In this document: one piece after another, positions 45,971-54,960 of the stretch | Numbering within the stretch: position 1 is the stretch's first letter | How the letters are laid out: each line of letters starts with the position of its first letter | Origin: Actinoplanes regularis | GTDB taxonomy: Bacteria > Actinomycetota > Actinomycetes > Mycobacteriales > Micromonosporaceae | Length of the DNA stretch: 64,000 nt | Assembly: GCF_900188005.1 (NCBI RefSeq) | Contig: NZ_FZNR01000009.1 | Coordinates: 62,001-126,000, forward strand | Direction: 5' to 3' | The notes under the pieces: model-generated | Seen by the model: only the letters and a program-made list of their open reading frames with translations | Databases searched by the model: none | What the model was told of the DNA's origin: nothing | Position numbers and translations under genes: made by a program

Positions 45971-47079
45971 ATCTCACCGTGCGTGCCCGGCTCACCCTCG
46001 TCTACGGCGGCCTCTTCGTCCTGGCCGCACTCGTCCTGCTCGGCGTGACCTACGTGCTGGTCGGCCGGGACACCGTGACGGCGGGCAGCATGGAGGCCGC
46101 CTCCCAGGCCGTCATCGGCCCGGACGGCCAGCCCGCGATCAGGACCCTGCTGCGCGACACCCGGGAAGACACCATGCACGCCCTGCTCACCCAGGGCGCG
46201 ATCGCCCTGGCCGTGGTGAGCGTGGCGACGATCGCGCTCGGCTGGCTGATCGCCGGGCGGATGCTGCAACCGCTGCATCAGATCACCGCGACCGCCCGGC
46301 GGATCGCCGAGTCCCCGGCCGCCGACCGCGGCCTGCACGAGCGGATCGGCCTCAAGGGGGCGGACGACGAGGTGAAGCAGCTCGCCGACACGTTCGACCT
46401 GATGCTGAGCCGGCTCGACCACTCGTTCGACGGGCAGCGCCGGTTCATCGCCAGCGCGTCACACGAGCTGCGCACCCCGCTCACCCTGAACCGGACGCTG
46501 CTCGAGGTGGCGCTGGCCCCGGAGACCGCGTCGCCGGAGGTGCGCCAGCTCGGCAGCACCCTGCTGGCGATCAACGACCGGCACAGCCGGCTGATCGACG
46601 GGCTGCTCCTGCTGGCCCGGTCGGACCGGGAGGTGACCGAGCGGGCGTACGTCGATCTGGCCGACATCGTCGACCACGTGGCGGTCTCGGACAGCGTCAA
46701 GGTGGTGACCGAGCCGTACGAGGCGGCCGTGCTCGGCGATTCGGTGCTGCTCGAACGTCTGGTGCAGAACCTGGTGGAGAACGGGGTACGGCACAACGTG
46801 CCGGAGAACGGCTGGGTGAAGGTGACCACGCTGACCAGGCCGGACGGCTGGGTGGAGCTGCGGGTCTCGAACTCCGGCCCGGTGATCCCGCGGTACGACG
46901 TGCCCGGCCTGTTCGAGCCGTTCCACCGCTACCGCAGCGAGCGGCTCGTCTCGGAGGGAGCCGGCCTGGGGCTCTCCATCGTGCGGGCGGTCGCCCGGGC
47001 GCACGGCGGCGACGTCCGGGCCGACGCCCGCGACGACGGCGGGCTCGATGTCGCCGTTCTTCTTCCGCGCGCACCGTAG
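45967..47079 (+). CDS. Sensor histidine kinase
   Basis: 370 residues. Two membrane helices (about 10-32 and 78-98) flank a short extracytoplasmic loop, followed by a HAMP region, the phospho-acceptor His166 in ASHELRTPL, and an HATPase domain with QNLVENGVRHN, a weak G1 box and the glycine-rich GAGLGLSIV. It senses an envelope signal and phosphorylates the coupled regulator. No extra sensory domain is visible, so the signal may be small or membrane-based. The gene overlaps the regulator by 4 bp. Confidence 0.93.
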   Translation: MNLTVRARLTLVYGGLFVLAALVLLGVTYVLVGRDTVTAGSMEAASQAVIGPDGQPAIRTLLRDTREDTMHALLTQGAIALAVVSVATIALGWLIAGRMLQPLHQITATARRIAESPAADRGLHERIGLKGADDEVKQLADTFDLMLSRLDHSFDGQRRFIASASHELRTPLTLNRTLLEVALAPETASPEVRQLGSTLLAINDRHSRLIDGLLLLARSDREVTERAYVDLADIVDHVAVSDSVKVVTEPYEAAVLGDSVLLERLVQNLVENGVRHNVPENGWVKVTTLTRPDGWVELRVSNSGPVIPRYDVPGLFEPFHRYRSERLVSEGAGLGLSIVRAVARAHGGDVRADARDDGGLDVAVLLPRAP

Positions 47080-47374
47080 GTCGCCGGCCAGGCGGGCACA
47101 AAAAGGACAAAACCTGTGCCCACTCGGCGAGAAATCCGTTTTCAGCGGCCGCAAGCGCTGCCACGATCCGCAATCACGCGTTGCACAACCGCAAGGAGGC
47201 ACTGAACCGGCCAAACCACCCCGGCCGTAGTCCAGCGCGGAAACGCAACACAACGGCAACCAGCCCGGTTGTTGGGACCTGACCCACACCGCAACGGCCC
47301 GCGCCACCGAGGGGACTAGGCTTGACGCCCTGTGAACTGGGCTTCGGCGTGGCGGCCCATGCGGTCTACCGAAC
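47080..47374. other. Intergenic, no gene seen
   Basis: Lies between the kinase stop and serA. It contains mixed-composition sequence with several short A-runs, consistent with a promoter region for serA, but I recognise no terminator, repeat or conserved site. Confidence 0.6.
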
Positions 47375-48604
47375 ATGGAACGGAAGATGATGAGCGACCA
47401 GGCCAAGGCGCGAGTCCTGCTTTTGGAGAGCATCCACCCGGATGCGGTGTCCCGGCTCGAGGAGGACGGCTTCCAGGTCGAGTCCGTGGCGAGCGCGCTG
47501 GACGAGGCCGAGCTGATCGAGCGCATCTCCGGGGTGCACCTGCTGGGCATCCGCTCGAAGACCAAGGTCACCGCGAAGGTGCTGGAGGCCGCTGACAGCC
47601 TGGCCGCGATCGGCGCGTTCTGCATCGGCACCGACCAGATCGACCTGGCCGCCGCCTCGGCCTCCGGTGTCGCCGTCTTCAACGCCCCGTTCTCCAACAC
47701 CCGCTCGGTGGTGGAGCTGGCGATCGCCGAGATCATCTCGATGACCCGCCGGCTGACCGAGAAGAACGCGCTGATGCACGCCGGTGTCTGGGACAAGTCG
47801 GCGGACGGCGCGCACGAGATCCGCGGCCGCCGGCTCGGCATCATCGGCTACGGCAACATCGGCACCCAGCTCTCCGTGCTCGCGGAGAACCTGGGCATGT
47901 CCGTGTCGTTCTTCGACACCGCCGACAAGCTGGCGCTGAGCAACGCGCACCGCTGCGCCAGCCTGGACGAGCTGCTCGAGGCCAGCGACATCGTCACCCT
48001 GCACGTCGACGGCCGCCCGGGCAACGCCGGCTTCTTCGGTGCCGAGCAGTTCGCGAAGATGCGCCAGGGCAGCCTCTTCCTCAACCTGTCCCGCGGAATA
48101 GTCGTCGACCACCTGGCGCTGCGGGACGCGCTGCGCAGCGGCCACCTGGCCGGCGCCGCCGTCGACGTCTTCCCGCAGGAGCCGAAGGGCCGGGGCGACG
48201 AGTTCCTCTCCGAGCTCCGCGGCCTGCCGAACGTGATCCTCACCCCGCACATCGGCGGCTCGACCGAGGAGGCGCAGTCGGACATCGGCGGCTTCGTCGC
48301 GACAAAGCTGGCCAAGTTCCTCACTGAGGGCAACACGACGCTCAGCGTCAACCTGCCCGGTGTGGTCCTGCCCGAGCAGCCCGGCCTGCACCGGATCGTG
48401 CACGTGCACGTCAACACCCCGGGCGTGCTGGCCCAGGTCAACCGGATCCTGGCCGAGCACAACGTGAACGTCGAGGGTCAGCTGCTGAGCACCCGCGGTG
48501 AGTACGGCTACCTGATCACCGACATCGGCAAGGGCTACAGCGACTCGGTGCTGGAGCAGCTGCGCGCCATGGAGCAGACGGTCCGCCTGCGCGTTCTCTC
48601 CTGA
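47375..48604 (+). CDS. serA: D-3-phosphoglycerate dehydrogenase (short form with ACT domain)
   Basis: First step of serine synthesis: 3-phosphoglycerate to phosphohydroxypyruvate. 409 residues. The NAD motif GYGNIG is at 158-163. Catalytic residues are Arg (LSRGIVVD), Glu (PQEPKG) and His (ILTPHIGGSTEEAQ). A C-terminal ACT domain, about 340-409, starts HRIVHVHVNTPGVLAQVNR and can bind serine. The E. coli-type length lacks the extra ASB domain of mycobacterial SerA. A second ATG at 47390 is an alternative start. Confidence 0.92.
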   Translation: MERKMMSDQAKARVLLLESIHPDAVSRLEEDGFQVESVASALDEAELIERISGVHLLGIRSKTKVTAKVLEAADSLAAIGAFCIGTDQIDLAAASASGVAVFNAPFSNTRSVVELAIAEIISMTRRLTEKNALMHAGVWDKSADGAHEIRGRRLGIIGYGNIGTQLSVLAENLGMSVSFFDTADKLALSNAHRCASLDELLEASDIVTLHVDGRPGNAGFFGAEQFAKMRQGSLFLNLSRGIVVDHLALRDALRSGHLAGAAVDVFPQEPKGRGDEFLSELRGLPNVILTPHIGGSTEEAQSDIGGFVATKLAKFLTEGNTTLSVNLPGVVLPEQPGLHRIVHVHVNTPGVLAQVNRILAEHNVNVEGQLLSTRGEYGYLITDIGKGYSDSVLEQLRAMEQTVRLRVLS

Positions 48605-48618
48605 CAGACGACCTGAAG

Positions 48619-48646
48619 CGGGCCCTTTCGGCGACGGAGGGGCCCG
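48619..48646. terminator. Short hairpin after serA
   Basis: CGGGCCC at 48619-48625 and GGGCCCG at 48640-48646 form a 7-bp stem with a 14-nt loop, followed by TTCGG, right after the serA stop and before the convergent gene. Confidence 0.5.
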
Positions 48647-48651
48647 TTCGG

Positions 48652-50088
48652 CTATCCCGCCTCGACGGTCAGCAGGTTGATCTTCGAGGCGGTGTCGACG
48701 TCGTACCGGCCGGAGGTGTCCCAGTCCTTCGGGGTCAGCGTGGAGCCCGGCGCGACGTCCCGCAGCGTGCGGGTCCCCGCGGTCACCGTGGCCGCGCCGC
48801 CGCCGACCTTCACCCGGATCGGGCTGCCGGCCGGTGCGCGCAGGGTCAGCTCCTCCACCCCACCGGTGATCTTCACCGGAACGGTTCCGGACGCCTTCGA
48901 CAACGCCAGCACCGCCCGCCGCGTCCCGCCGACCACCTCGATCCGCTCGACCTTGCCTTCGCCGAGATCCACGTCCCGCTCCGCGGCGTACCCGGAGAAA
49001 CGCAGCGTCCAGCGCACGCGCGCGGCGAGCACGACGTCCACCTGACCGTCCGCCCCGGCGCCGCTCCTGGTGACCTGCAGGCGTACCCCGTCGTCGGCCA
49101 GTTGCGGGCTGGGCAGCAGCGGTGAGTCCTCCGGGGTGCTGATCCGGAAGAGGTCGTCGCCGATGTCGGCGACCGACAGCCGGATGCTGTCGCTGGCCGC
49201 GAGCATCTCGAACGCCGCCTTGGTACGGCCGTTGAGCGGCGCGGTGACCAGATGTGAGCTGCTGCCGCCGTCACCGGCGTTGAGATTCAGCATCTCATTG
49301 ATCTTGGAGTCCGGTCCGGAGTAGAAGATCACCCCGGTCAGCGTGATCACCAGCACGGCGACCACGCCCAGCACGGCCATGCCCCCGGTGACCATCCGGG
49401 GCCGGCGCCGGGGCGCGGGAACGGCCGATCCCGGCCGCCCCGGGCTCGGGACGTCGAGCGTGTCCGCCCAGGTGGCGCTCTCCCAGGAGGGAAGTCCGGT
49501 GTCCACTCCGGAGGACCGCCCGGCGGGATTCCCCGGTGCCGCCGCAGGGCTGTCGGGCGGCAGGGTCTCAGAATTTCGCCGTACGACCGGCAGCGCGCCC
49601 GAATCCGACTCGATCACCGGGAAAGTCCCGGAGTCGTCCCGCCCGCTCAGCGGCCGGTTCCCACTGATCGGCCCGGCGGTGAACCCGAAACCGGCCCGTC
49701 CCGGCCCGGCCGGGGAAGCCGGCCCGAATTCGGGCGGACCGGCCGGTGAGACCGGCGAGTCGGGCTCTTCCTCGAGCGAGTGGGCCCCGATTTGAAAGGT
49801 CTGGGGCGCGGCCGGGGTGGACTTGTCCTCGCCGTCACCGAACCATCCGGCCGGCATGGCGGCCTTCTCCGCCTCCGACGGCGGGCGCCGGTAGATCCGG
49901 TCCCGGTCGGTCTTCCGCCGCTGCGGCAGCCCGCTACCCGTCGAGTCCTGCGCCGGAGGGGAGGACGAGGGCAGCAAAGATGACGAAGACGGCGATGGAT
50001 CTGCCGGCTCCGGCGTTACGCCGTCGCTGACGGTACGGTCCACGGCGGATGTCCTCTCCCACGCAGCGCCGTCACGTGGCGCCCGCAA
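48652..50088 (-). CDS. Single-pass membrane protein with proline-rich cytoplasmic domain
   Basis: 478 residues. The first 230 are low-complexity (Ser/Pro/Gly-rich, KTDRDRIYRRPPSEAEKAA among them). One membrane helix lies at about 237-262 (MAVLGVVAVLVITLTGVIFY). The extracytoplasmic 210 residues look like a compact beta-rich fold (AFEMLAASDSIRLSVADIG, ERIEVVGGTRRAVLALSK, LTLRAPAGSPIRVKVGGGA) ending VDTASKINLLTVEAG. Its architecture resembles membrane adhesin/anchor-type proteins. GTG 50043 is an alternative start. No family is recognised. Confidence 0.7.
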   Translation of the reverse strand: MRAPRDGAAWERTSAVDRTVSDGVTPEPADPSPSSSSLLPSSSPPAQDSTGSGLPQRRKTDRDRIYRRPPSEAEKAAMPAGWFGDGEDKSTPAAPQTFQIGAHSLEEEPDSPVSPAGPPEFGPASPAGPGRAGFGFTAGPISGNRPLSGRDDSGTFPVIESDSGALPVVRRNSETLPPDSPAAAPGNPAGRSSGVDTGLPSWESATWADTLDVPSPGRPGSAVPAPRRRPRMVTGGMAVLGVVAVLVITLTGVIFYSGPDSKINEMLNLNAGDGGSSSHLVTAPLNGRTKAAFEMLAASDSIRLSVADIGDDLFRISTPEDSPLLPSPQLADDGVRLQVTRSGAGADGQVDVVLAARVRWTLRFSGYAAERDVDLGEGKVERIEVVGGTRRAVLALSKASGTVPVKITGGVEELTLRAPAGSPIRVKVGGGAATVTAGTRTLRDVAPGSTLTPKDWDTSGRYDVDTASKINLLTVEAG

Positions 50089-50143
50089 GAGAATACGGAT
50101 CGCAGCCCTCTGCGGATGAGCCTGATCGAAGAGTCACAGGAAA

Positions 50144-50803
50144 TTACCGCCGGTCAGGCCGGACCAGCCCCCGCCGGGTCGCGATGGCAACCGCCTCGAG
50201 CTGACTGTGCGCCCCGAGCTTGGCCAGAACCGATTTCTGGTAGCCCCGGCAGGTGTGCACGCTGATGCCCAGCCGCCGGGCCACCGCACGAGCGTCCAAA
50301 CCGGCCGCCATCAGCTGCAACACCTCGTCCTCACGGGCGGTCAGCCCGCTACCGGTCCGGGTCACCGTCGCCGGGCTGGTGCTGCGCAGCAGCCGGGCCA
50401 TGATGTCGGTGGAGACCGTCATCCCGCCGCCGTGCGCGGTCCGCAGCGCGTTCAGCACGTCGGCCAGCGCACCGTTCTTGGAGATGAATCCGCCGGCGCC
50501 GAAGGCGGTGGCCCGGCTGATCAGAGCCGGGTCCTCGCGCGCCGTGAGGATCACCACACGAACGTCCGGCTGGCGGACCCGGATCAGCTGAGCGATCGCG
50601 ATGCCGTCGGCATCGGACAGTTCCGGATCGAGCAGGATGACGTCGGGTGACAGCTCGGATGCGAGCCGCAACGCCTCCGCACCGGTCCGCGCGTGGCCGA
50701 CCCAGCGTAGGTCGGGCTGCCCCGCCAAGGCGTGTCCGAGCAGCTCAGCAAAGGTCTGGTGACCGTCGACGACGAGCACTCGGATCGTCCCGTCGTTCCC
50801 CAT
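50144..50803 (-). CDS. LuxR/NarL-type response regulator
   Basis: 219 residues. Receiver domain with Asp in VLVVDGHQ and the DVILLDPELSD phospho-acceptor strand, then a LuxR-type HTH (LTAREDEVLQLMAAGLDARA, IATRRGLVRPDRR). The first acidic residue of the receiver pair is GH rather than DD, so phosphorylation may be weak or atypical. ATG 50803 is chosen; the longer in-frame start at 51133 reads into the divergent gene. No histidine kinase is adjacent. Confidence 0.85.
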   Translation of the reverse strand: MGNDGTIRVLVVDGHQTFAELLGHALAGQPDLRWVGHARTGAEALRLASELSPDVILLDPELSDADGIAIAQLIRVRQPDVRVVILTAREDPALISRATAFGAGGFISKNGALADVLNALRTAHGGGMTVSTDIMARLLRSTSPATVTRTGSGLTAREDEVLQLMAAGLDARAVARRLGISVHTCRGYQKSVLAKLGAHSQLEAVAIATRRGLVRPDRR

Positions 50804-51016
50804 TCGTGCACCATCCTCTGTCCAGCGGTTAGCCCCCGGGGCCCCGCGCAGTCTAAGGACTACCCACCACCCTGCCGCCCTACCAACAGGCGGCCGTTGT
50901 GCCACGGCGACGCAAGGTTGCCACCGAGCGGTCCCGATCACCAGTCTTTTCGGCCGAGGGCACCCCCCGCATTGGGGCTTGCTGGCGCGCATCGACAACG
51001 GACACGATTCTGCATC

Positions 51017-51502
51017 ATGTACGACATCCAGCTCTTCGGCAGTATCGAGGTTCGTACCCGTGGCATCCGCCTCGCGGGCGACGACTTCGGCGGTGACCGC
51101 CCGCGCCGGCTGCTCGCCCTCCTGGCGCTGCACGGCGAGCAGTCACTTGTGGAGCTGTCCGACCTGATCGGCGCCCCGCCGGCGACCGTCAAGGACGACC
51201 TCAAGGTGCTGCGCGACCGGCTGGAGCCGGGGGTGTCGGGCCGCGAGTCGGTGGTCGTCGGCCGTCGCGGGAGTTACCGCCTGGACACCGAGCGCGTCCG
51301 GGTCGACGTCGCCACCTTCGACCAGTTGATCCAGGCCGCCGAGGGCCGCTCACCGGAGAGTGCCGCCCGCCCGCTGACCGCGGCCGCCTTCCTGGCCTCC
51401 CGCCCGCTGCTGGAGGACGAGGACGCCCCCTGGGCCGCCGAGCTGCGCGCCAAGTACCGCGACAAGCTCCGCCTTCTTGAAGTCGAGTCCGCTCAAATCT
51501 GA
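51017..51502 (+). CDS. Short SARP/AfsR-like DNA-binding regulator
   Basis: 161 residues. A winged-helix DNA-binding domain fills about 1-95 (MYDIQLFGSIEVRTRGIRLA, DRPRRLLALLALHGEQSLVE, GRRGSYRLDTERVRVDV). The rest, with FDQLIQAAEGRSPES, is the beginning of a BTAD domain, which stops short of the usual length. So it is a SARP core lacking the tail and sensor domains. It is divergent from the LuxR-type regulator and may be controlled by it. Adjacent methyltransferase gene begins 42 bp downstream. Confidence 0.75.
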   Translation: MYDIQLFGSIEVRTRGIRLAGDDFGGDRPRRLLALLALHGEQSLVELSDLIGAPPATVKDDLKVLRDRLEPGVSGRESVVVGRRGSYRLDTERVRVDVATFDQLIQAAEGRSPESAARPLTAAAFLASRPLLEDEDAPWAAELRAKYRDKLRLLEVESAQI

Positions 51503-51544
51503 GGAAACAGGCGAAGGCCGGGGGTGCGGGCGGAGAATCGCCGC

Positions 51545-52144
51545 GTGCTCAACGCCCCGACCGCCCTGCAGCCCGTACCGCTGGCCCCGGAGATCTCGCT
51601 TCATCTCGTCGACGCTCCGCTGGGCCTCTTCGATCTGACCGGCGGTGAGTTCCACAGCGACTCGCCGCCCCCGTTCTGGGCGTTCGTCTGGGCCGGCGGC
51701 CAGGCCCTGGCCCGCTACCTGCTGGACCATCCGGGCGAGGTAGCCGGCCGCCGGGTGCTGGACCTGGCCACCGGCTCCGGGGTGGCCGCGATCGCCGCCG
51801 CCCGCCGCGGCGCCACCCTGGTCGCCGCCACCGACATCGATCCGGACGCGGTCGCCGCCGCGCACCGCAACGCCGCCGCCAACGCCGTGACCCTGGCGGA
51901 TCGCCTGGACGAACCGGACGTCGTCCTGGCGGGGGACGTCTACTACAGCCCCGCCGTCGCACCACAGATCACCACGCGGTTGCGCGCGTTCCGCCGGAAC
52001 GGCGCCGCCGTGCTGGTTGGGGATCCCGGCCGGGGGTACTTCCCGGAACGGCTCTTCGAGCTGGTCACCGAGTACGTGGTGCCGGTCTCGGAGCACCTGG
52101 AGGAGACCGGCGAGCTGCGGACCGGGATCTGGCGGATGCGCTGA
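51545..52144 (+). CDS. Class I SAM-dependent methyltransferase (ETFB-lysine/nicotinamide N-methyltransferase-like)
   Basis: 199 residues from GTG 51545 (GGAG about 11 nt upstream). N-terminal region APEISLHLVDAPLGLFDLTG then PPPFWAFVWAGGQALARYLL is typical of the METTL20/ETFB-KMT and Nnt1-like group. SAM-binding motif VLDLATGSGVAAIAAARRGA follows, then acidic VAATDIDPDAVA and VLAGDVYYSP. The methyl acceptor is unknown; protein lysine is suggested by the family. It is the gene immediately before the MarR-efflux pair but has no shared promoter evidence. Confidence 0.78.
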   Translation: MLNAPTALQPVPLAPEISLHLVDAPLGLFDLTGGEFHSDSPPPFWAFVWAGGQALARYLLDHPGEVAGRRVLDLATGSGVAAIAAARRGATLVAATDIDPDAVAAAHRNAAANAVTLADRLDEPDVVLAGDVYYSPAVAPQITTRLRAFRRNGAAVLVGDPGRGYFPERLFELVTEYVVPVSEHLEETGELRTGIWRMR

Positions 52145-52169
52145 CCGCCCAAGATGCGTTCATCACGCA

Positions 52170-52194
52170 ACAATTTGTACGCTACACGTATTGT
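52170..52194. promoter_or_regulatory. Imperfect palindrome ACAAT-N15-ATTGT upstream of marR-type gene
   Basis: ACAAT at 52170-52174 and ATTGT at 52190-52194 flank a 15-nt interior with partial symmetry. It lies 31 bp before the regulator's GTG start, the usual place of a MarR dimer operator. Confidence 0.4.
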
Positions 52195-52224
52195 CCCCCC
52201 GGCGCCCATGAGGACGGCAATCAC

Positions 52225-52713
52225 GTGCCTGACGAGCAGAAACCCAACCCGGGCACCGTGCGGCTGTCCGACGAGATCATCCGATTCATCCGGATGGGGC
52301 CGCGATTCCGAGGCATGCTCAAGACCGGAGACCTCGGTGCCGAGTTCTCCGCGCTGATGCTGCTGCTGCCGTTGCGTGCGATGGGTCCGATGCGAGTGAC
52401 CGACCTCGCCGATCTGAAGCAGGCCGACCCGTCGACGATCAGCCGGCAGGTCGCCCAGCTGGTCAAGGCCGGCCTGGCCCGACGGGAGGCGGACCCGGCG
52501 GACGGGCGGGCCTCCCGGCTGGCGGTCACCGAGACCGGGCTGGCTGCCTGTGAGCGCCTGGGCGCGGCCCGGATCGCCCTGCTCGAGCGGGCCCTGAGCG
52601 ACTGGCCGACGGACCGGGTCGACACCTTCGCCCAGCTCTTCGAAGAATTCAACACCTCCGTCGAGGCGCTGCTCCGCACCGACCTCGACGCACCACCACG
52701 GGAGAACCTGTGA
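52225..52713 (+). CDS. MarR-family transcriptional regulator
   Basis: 162 residues, winged-helix fold. The recognition region (MRVTDLADLKQADPSTISRQ, then VAQLVKAGLARREADPADGRAS) is typical of MarR. It is transcribed ahead of and overlapping the DHA2 efflux gene by 4 bp, so it probably represses its own operon until an efflux substrate binds. GTG 52225 lies downstream of the operator-like palindrome. Confidence 0.92.
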   Translation: MPDEQKPNPGTVRLSDEIIRFIRMGPRFRGMLKTGDLGAEFSALMLLLPLRAMGPMRVTDLADLKQADPSTISRQVAQLVKAGLARREADPADGRASRLAVTETGLAACERLGAARIALLERALSDWPTDRVDTFAQLFEEFNTSVEALLRTDLDAPPRENL

Positions 52714-54470
52714 GCCACCCCACAGCGGTCGGGAAACCGCCCGCGGAATTCACGCACCGACAGATCCTCACGATCCTCGTCGGCCTGATGATGGGCATGT
52801 TCCTCGCCGCCCTCGATCAGACGATCATGGCCACGGCTACCCGGACCATCGCCGACGACCTCAACGGCTTCGACCTGCAGGCCTGGGCCACCACGGCGTT
52901 CCTCATCACGTCGACCATCTCGACGCCGCTGTACGGCAAATTGTCTGACATTTACGGCCGGCGGCCGTTCTTCCTCTTCGCCATCGGCATCTTCATCGTC
53001 GGCTCGTTCCTCTGCGGGCTCTCCACCGACATGTACCAGCTCGCCGCGTACCGGGCGATCCAGGGCATCGGCGCCGGTGGCCTGATGTCGCTGGCGCTGG
53101 CGATCATCGGCGACATCGTCCCGCCCCGCGAGCGCGCCAAGTATCAGGGCTTCTTCCTGGCCGTCTTCGGCACCGCCAGCGTGCTGGGCCCGATCCTGGG
53201 CGGCTTCTTCGCCGGTGCCGACCAGATCCTCTGGATTGACGGCTGGCGCTGGGTGTTCTACCTGAACGTGCCGATCGGCATCGCCGCCATGGCGGTCGTG
53301 GCGCGGGTGCTGCACCTGCCGCACCACCGGATCAACCACCGGATCGACTGGCCGGGCGCGGTCGCCCTGATCGTCGGCCTGGTGCCGCTGCTCACCGTCG
53401 CCGAGCAGGGCCGGGCCTGGGGCTGGGACTCCGGCCGGTCCATCCTCTGCTACGTGGTCGGCGCGGTCGGCCTGATCGCGTTCGTGGTCGCCGAGCGGGC
53501 GTACAAGGAGGAGGCGCTGCTGCCGCTGCGGCTCTTCGGCAACCGCACGATCGCGGTCGGCACCGGCGCCAGCACCATCCTCGGCATCGCGATGTTCGGC
53601 GGCCTGATGACCGTCCCGCTGTACCTGCAGATCGTCAAGGGCGCCTCGGCCACCATGGCCGGCCTGGAGATGATCCCGTTCGTGATCGGCATCATGTCCG
53701 GCTCGATCGTCTCCGGCCAGCTGATCGCCCGTACCGGGCGCTACCGGATCTTCCCGATCATCGGCAGCATCCTGATGGTCCTCGCCCTCTTCTTCTTCTC
53801 CCTGGTCGGCGCGGACACCCCGCTCTGGCAGACCATGCTGGTCATGGTGCTGATGGGCCTCGGCCTGGGCGGCAACATGCAGCCGATGATCACCGCGGTG
53901 CAGAACGCGGTCTCCCCGCGGGAGATCGGCGTGGCCACCGGCGCGGTGACGTTCTTCCGCTCGATGGGCGGCACGCTGGGCACCGCCGTCTTCCTCTCGG
54001 TGCTCTTCAACGTCCTGCCCGGGCACATCAACAGCGCGTACGCCGACGCGGCCAAGGACCCGGCGTTCCTCGCCGCGACCAAGGCTCACCCGGAGCAGGC
54101 CGCGCAGTTGCAGAGTCTCGGCAAGGAAGCGCTCAGCGACACGTCGTTCCTCAACAAGATGGCCGACGAGCTCACCCACCCCTTCAAGGTGGGCTTCGCG
54201 GACAGCGTGCACGTCGTGTACCTGCTGGCGTTCTTCATCATGCTGATCGGCCTGGTCACGGTCTTCTTCCTGCCGGAGATCCCGCTCTCCATGCGCTCCG
54301 CGCAGCAGCAGCGCGCCGACGACGCGGCGCAGGCGGGCAGCGCCGACGCCCCCGCCGGCCCGGCCTCCGACACCGACGGCGACGCCGAGAGTGACGGTGA
54401 CGCTGAAAGCGGCGGCGACGCCGAGAACCAATCGGGGGTCAAGGCCGGCAGAGACGGCACCGGTCACTGA
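52710..54470 (+). CDS. DHA2-family MFS drug efflux transporter (14-TM, EmrB/QacA type)
   Basis: 586 residues with about 14 membrane segments. Family signatures include LDQTIMATATRTIADDL at the first helix, the LSDIYGRRPFFLF loop, YRAIQGIGAGGLMSLALAII and FGTASVLGPILGGFFAG (motif C). An acidic, repeated C-terminal tail (ESDGDAESGGDAEN) follows. It would export cationic drugs or dyes using proton motive force. It is co-translated with the MarR regulator. Confidence 0.93.
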   Translation: MSHPTAVGKPPAEFTHRQILTILVGLMMGMFLAALDQTIMATATRTIADDLNGFDLQAWATTAFLITSTISTPLYGKLSDIYGRRPFFLFAIGIFIVGSFLCGLSTDMYQLAAYRAIQGIGAGGLMSLALAIIGDIVPPRERAKYQGFFLAVFGTASVLGPILGGFFAGADQILWIDGWRWVFYLNVPIGIAAMAVVARVLHLPHHRINHRIDWPGAVALIVGLVPLLTVAEQGRAWGWDSGRSILCYVVGAVGLIAFVVAERAYKEEALLPLRLFGNRTIAVGTGASTILGIAMFGGLMTVPLYLQIVKGASATMAGLEMIPFVIGIMSGSIVSGQLIARTGRYRIFPIIGSILMVLALFFFSLVGADTPLWQTMLVMVLMGLGLGGNMQPMITAVQNAVSPREIGVATGAVTFFRSMGGTLGTAVFLSVLFNVLPGHINSAYADAAKDPAFLAATKAHPEQAAQLQSLGKEALSDTSFLNKMADELTHPFKVGFADSVHVVYLLAFFIMLIGLVTVFFLPEIPLSMRSAQQQRADDAAQAGSADAPAGPASDTDGDAESDGDAESGGDAENQSGVKAGRDGTGH

Positions 54471-54479
54471 GCAATTGCC

Positions 54480-54513
54480 GGGGTACGGACGGCCGCGTGG
54501 CCGTCCGTACCCC
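54480..54513. terminator. 15-bp perfect hairpin after the efflux gene
   Basis: 54480-54494 and 54499-54513 form a perfect GC-rich stem with a GCGT loop, 9 bp after the stop codon. A strong Rho-independent-like terminator without a T-run. Confidence 0.85.
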
Positions 54514-54537
54514 GCTCCACGTACTAGCGTGACCCGC

Positions 54538-54849
54538 ATGGCTGTTGTGAAGATCAACGCGATCGAGGTTCCCGAGGGCGCCGGCCCCGAGTTGGAGAAG
54601 CGCTTCGCCGCCCGGCACGGCGCGGTCGAGAACGAGCCCGGCTTCCTCGCCTTCGAGCTGCTGCGCCCGGTGGCCGGAGACAATCGCTACTTCGTGTACA
54701 CGAGGTGGGAGTCCGAGGAAGCGTTCCAGAACTGGGCCCAGGGCAGCGCCAAGGCCGCCCACGCCGGCGAGCGCGCGAAGCCCGTCGCCACCGGCTCCAG
54801 CCTCCTGGAGTTCGAGGTCATCCAGCACGTCGAGAAGCCCACCGCGTAG
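54538..54849 (+). CDS. mhuD: MhuD-type haem-degrading oxygenase
   Basis: 103 residues, ferredoxin-like ABM fold. The sequence matches mycobacterial MhuD from the N-terminal VVKINAIEVPEGAGPELEKR to ATGSSLLEFEVI. The catalytic residues are conserved: Asn7, Trp66 and His75 (the haem-iron ligand). The mycobacterial enzyme frees iron from haem and yields mycobilin rather than biliverdin. It stands alone with its own hairpin upstream; no haem-uptake gene lies nearby. Confidence 0.88.
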   Translation: MAVVKINAIEVPEGAGPELEKRFAARHGAVENEPGFLAFELLRPVAGDNRYFVYTRWESEEAFQNWAQGSAKAAHAGERAKPVATGSSLLEFEVIQHVEKPTA

Positions 54850-54960
54850 CCCCGAGGATGCACTGGCACGCACCCGGAATCCCTCCCGGTGGCGTGCCGG
54901 TGCGTGCTCCCTCGCGGACGAGGTGGCTGCCTGCCGGCGCCGAATTCACCCGAGCCCGCC

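Noticed and set aside
52221..54683. 820-codon minus-strand frame opposite the MarR and MFS genes
   Set aside because: Its His/Glu/Asp/Arg-rich composition is that of the antisense of membrane helices; the forward genes have clear families.
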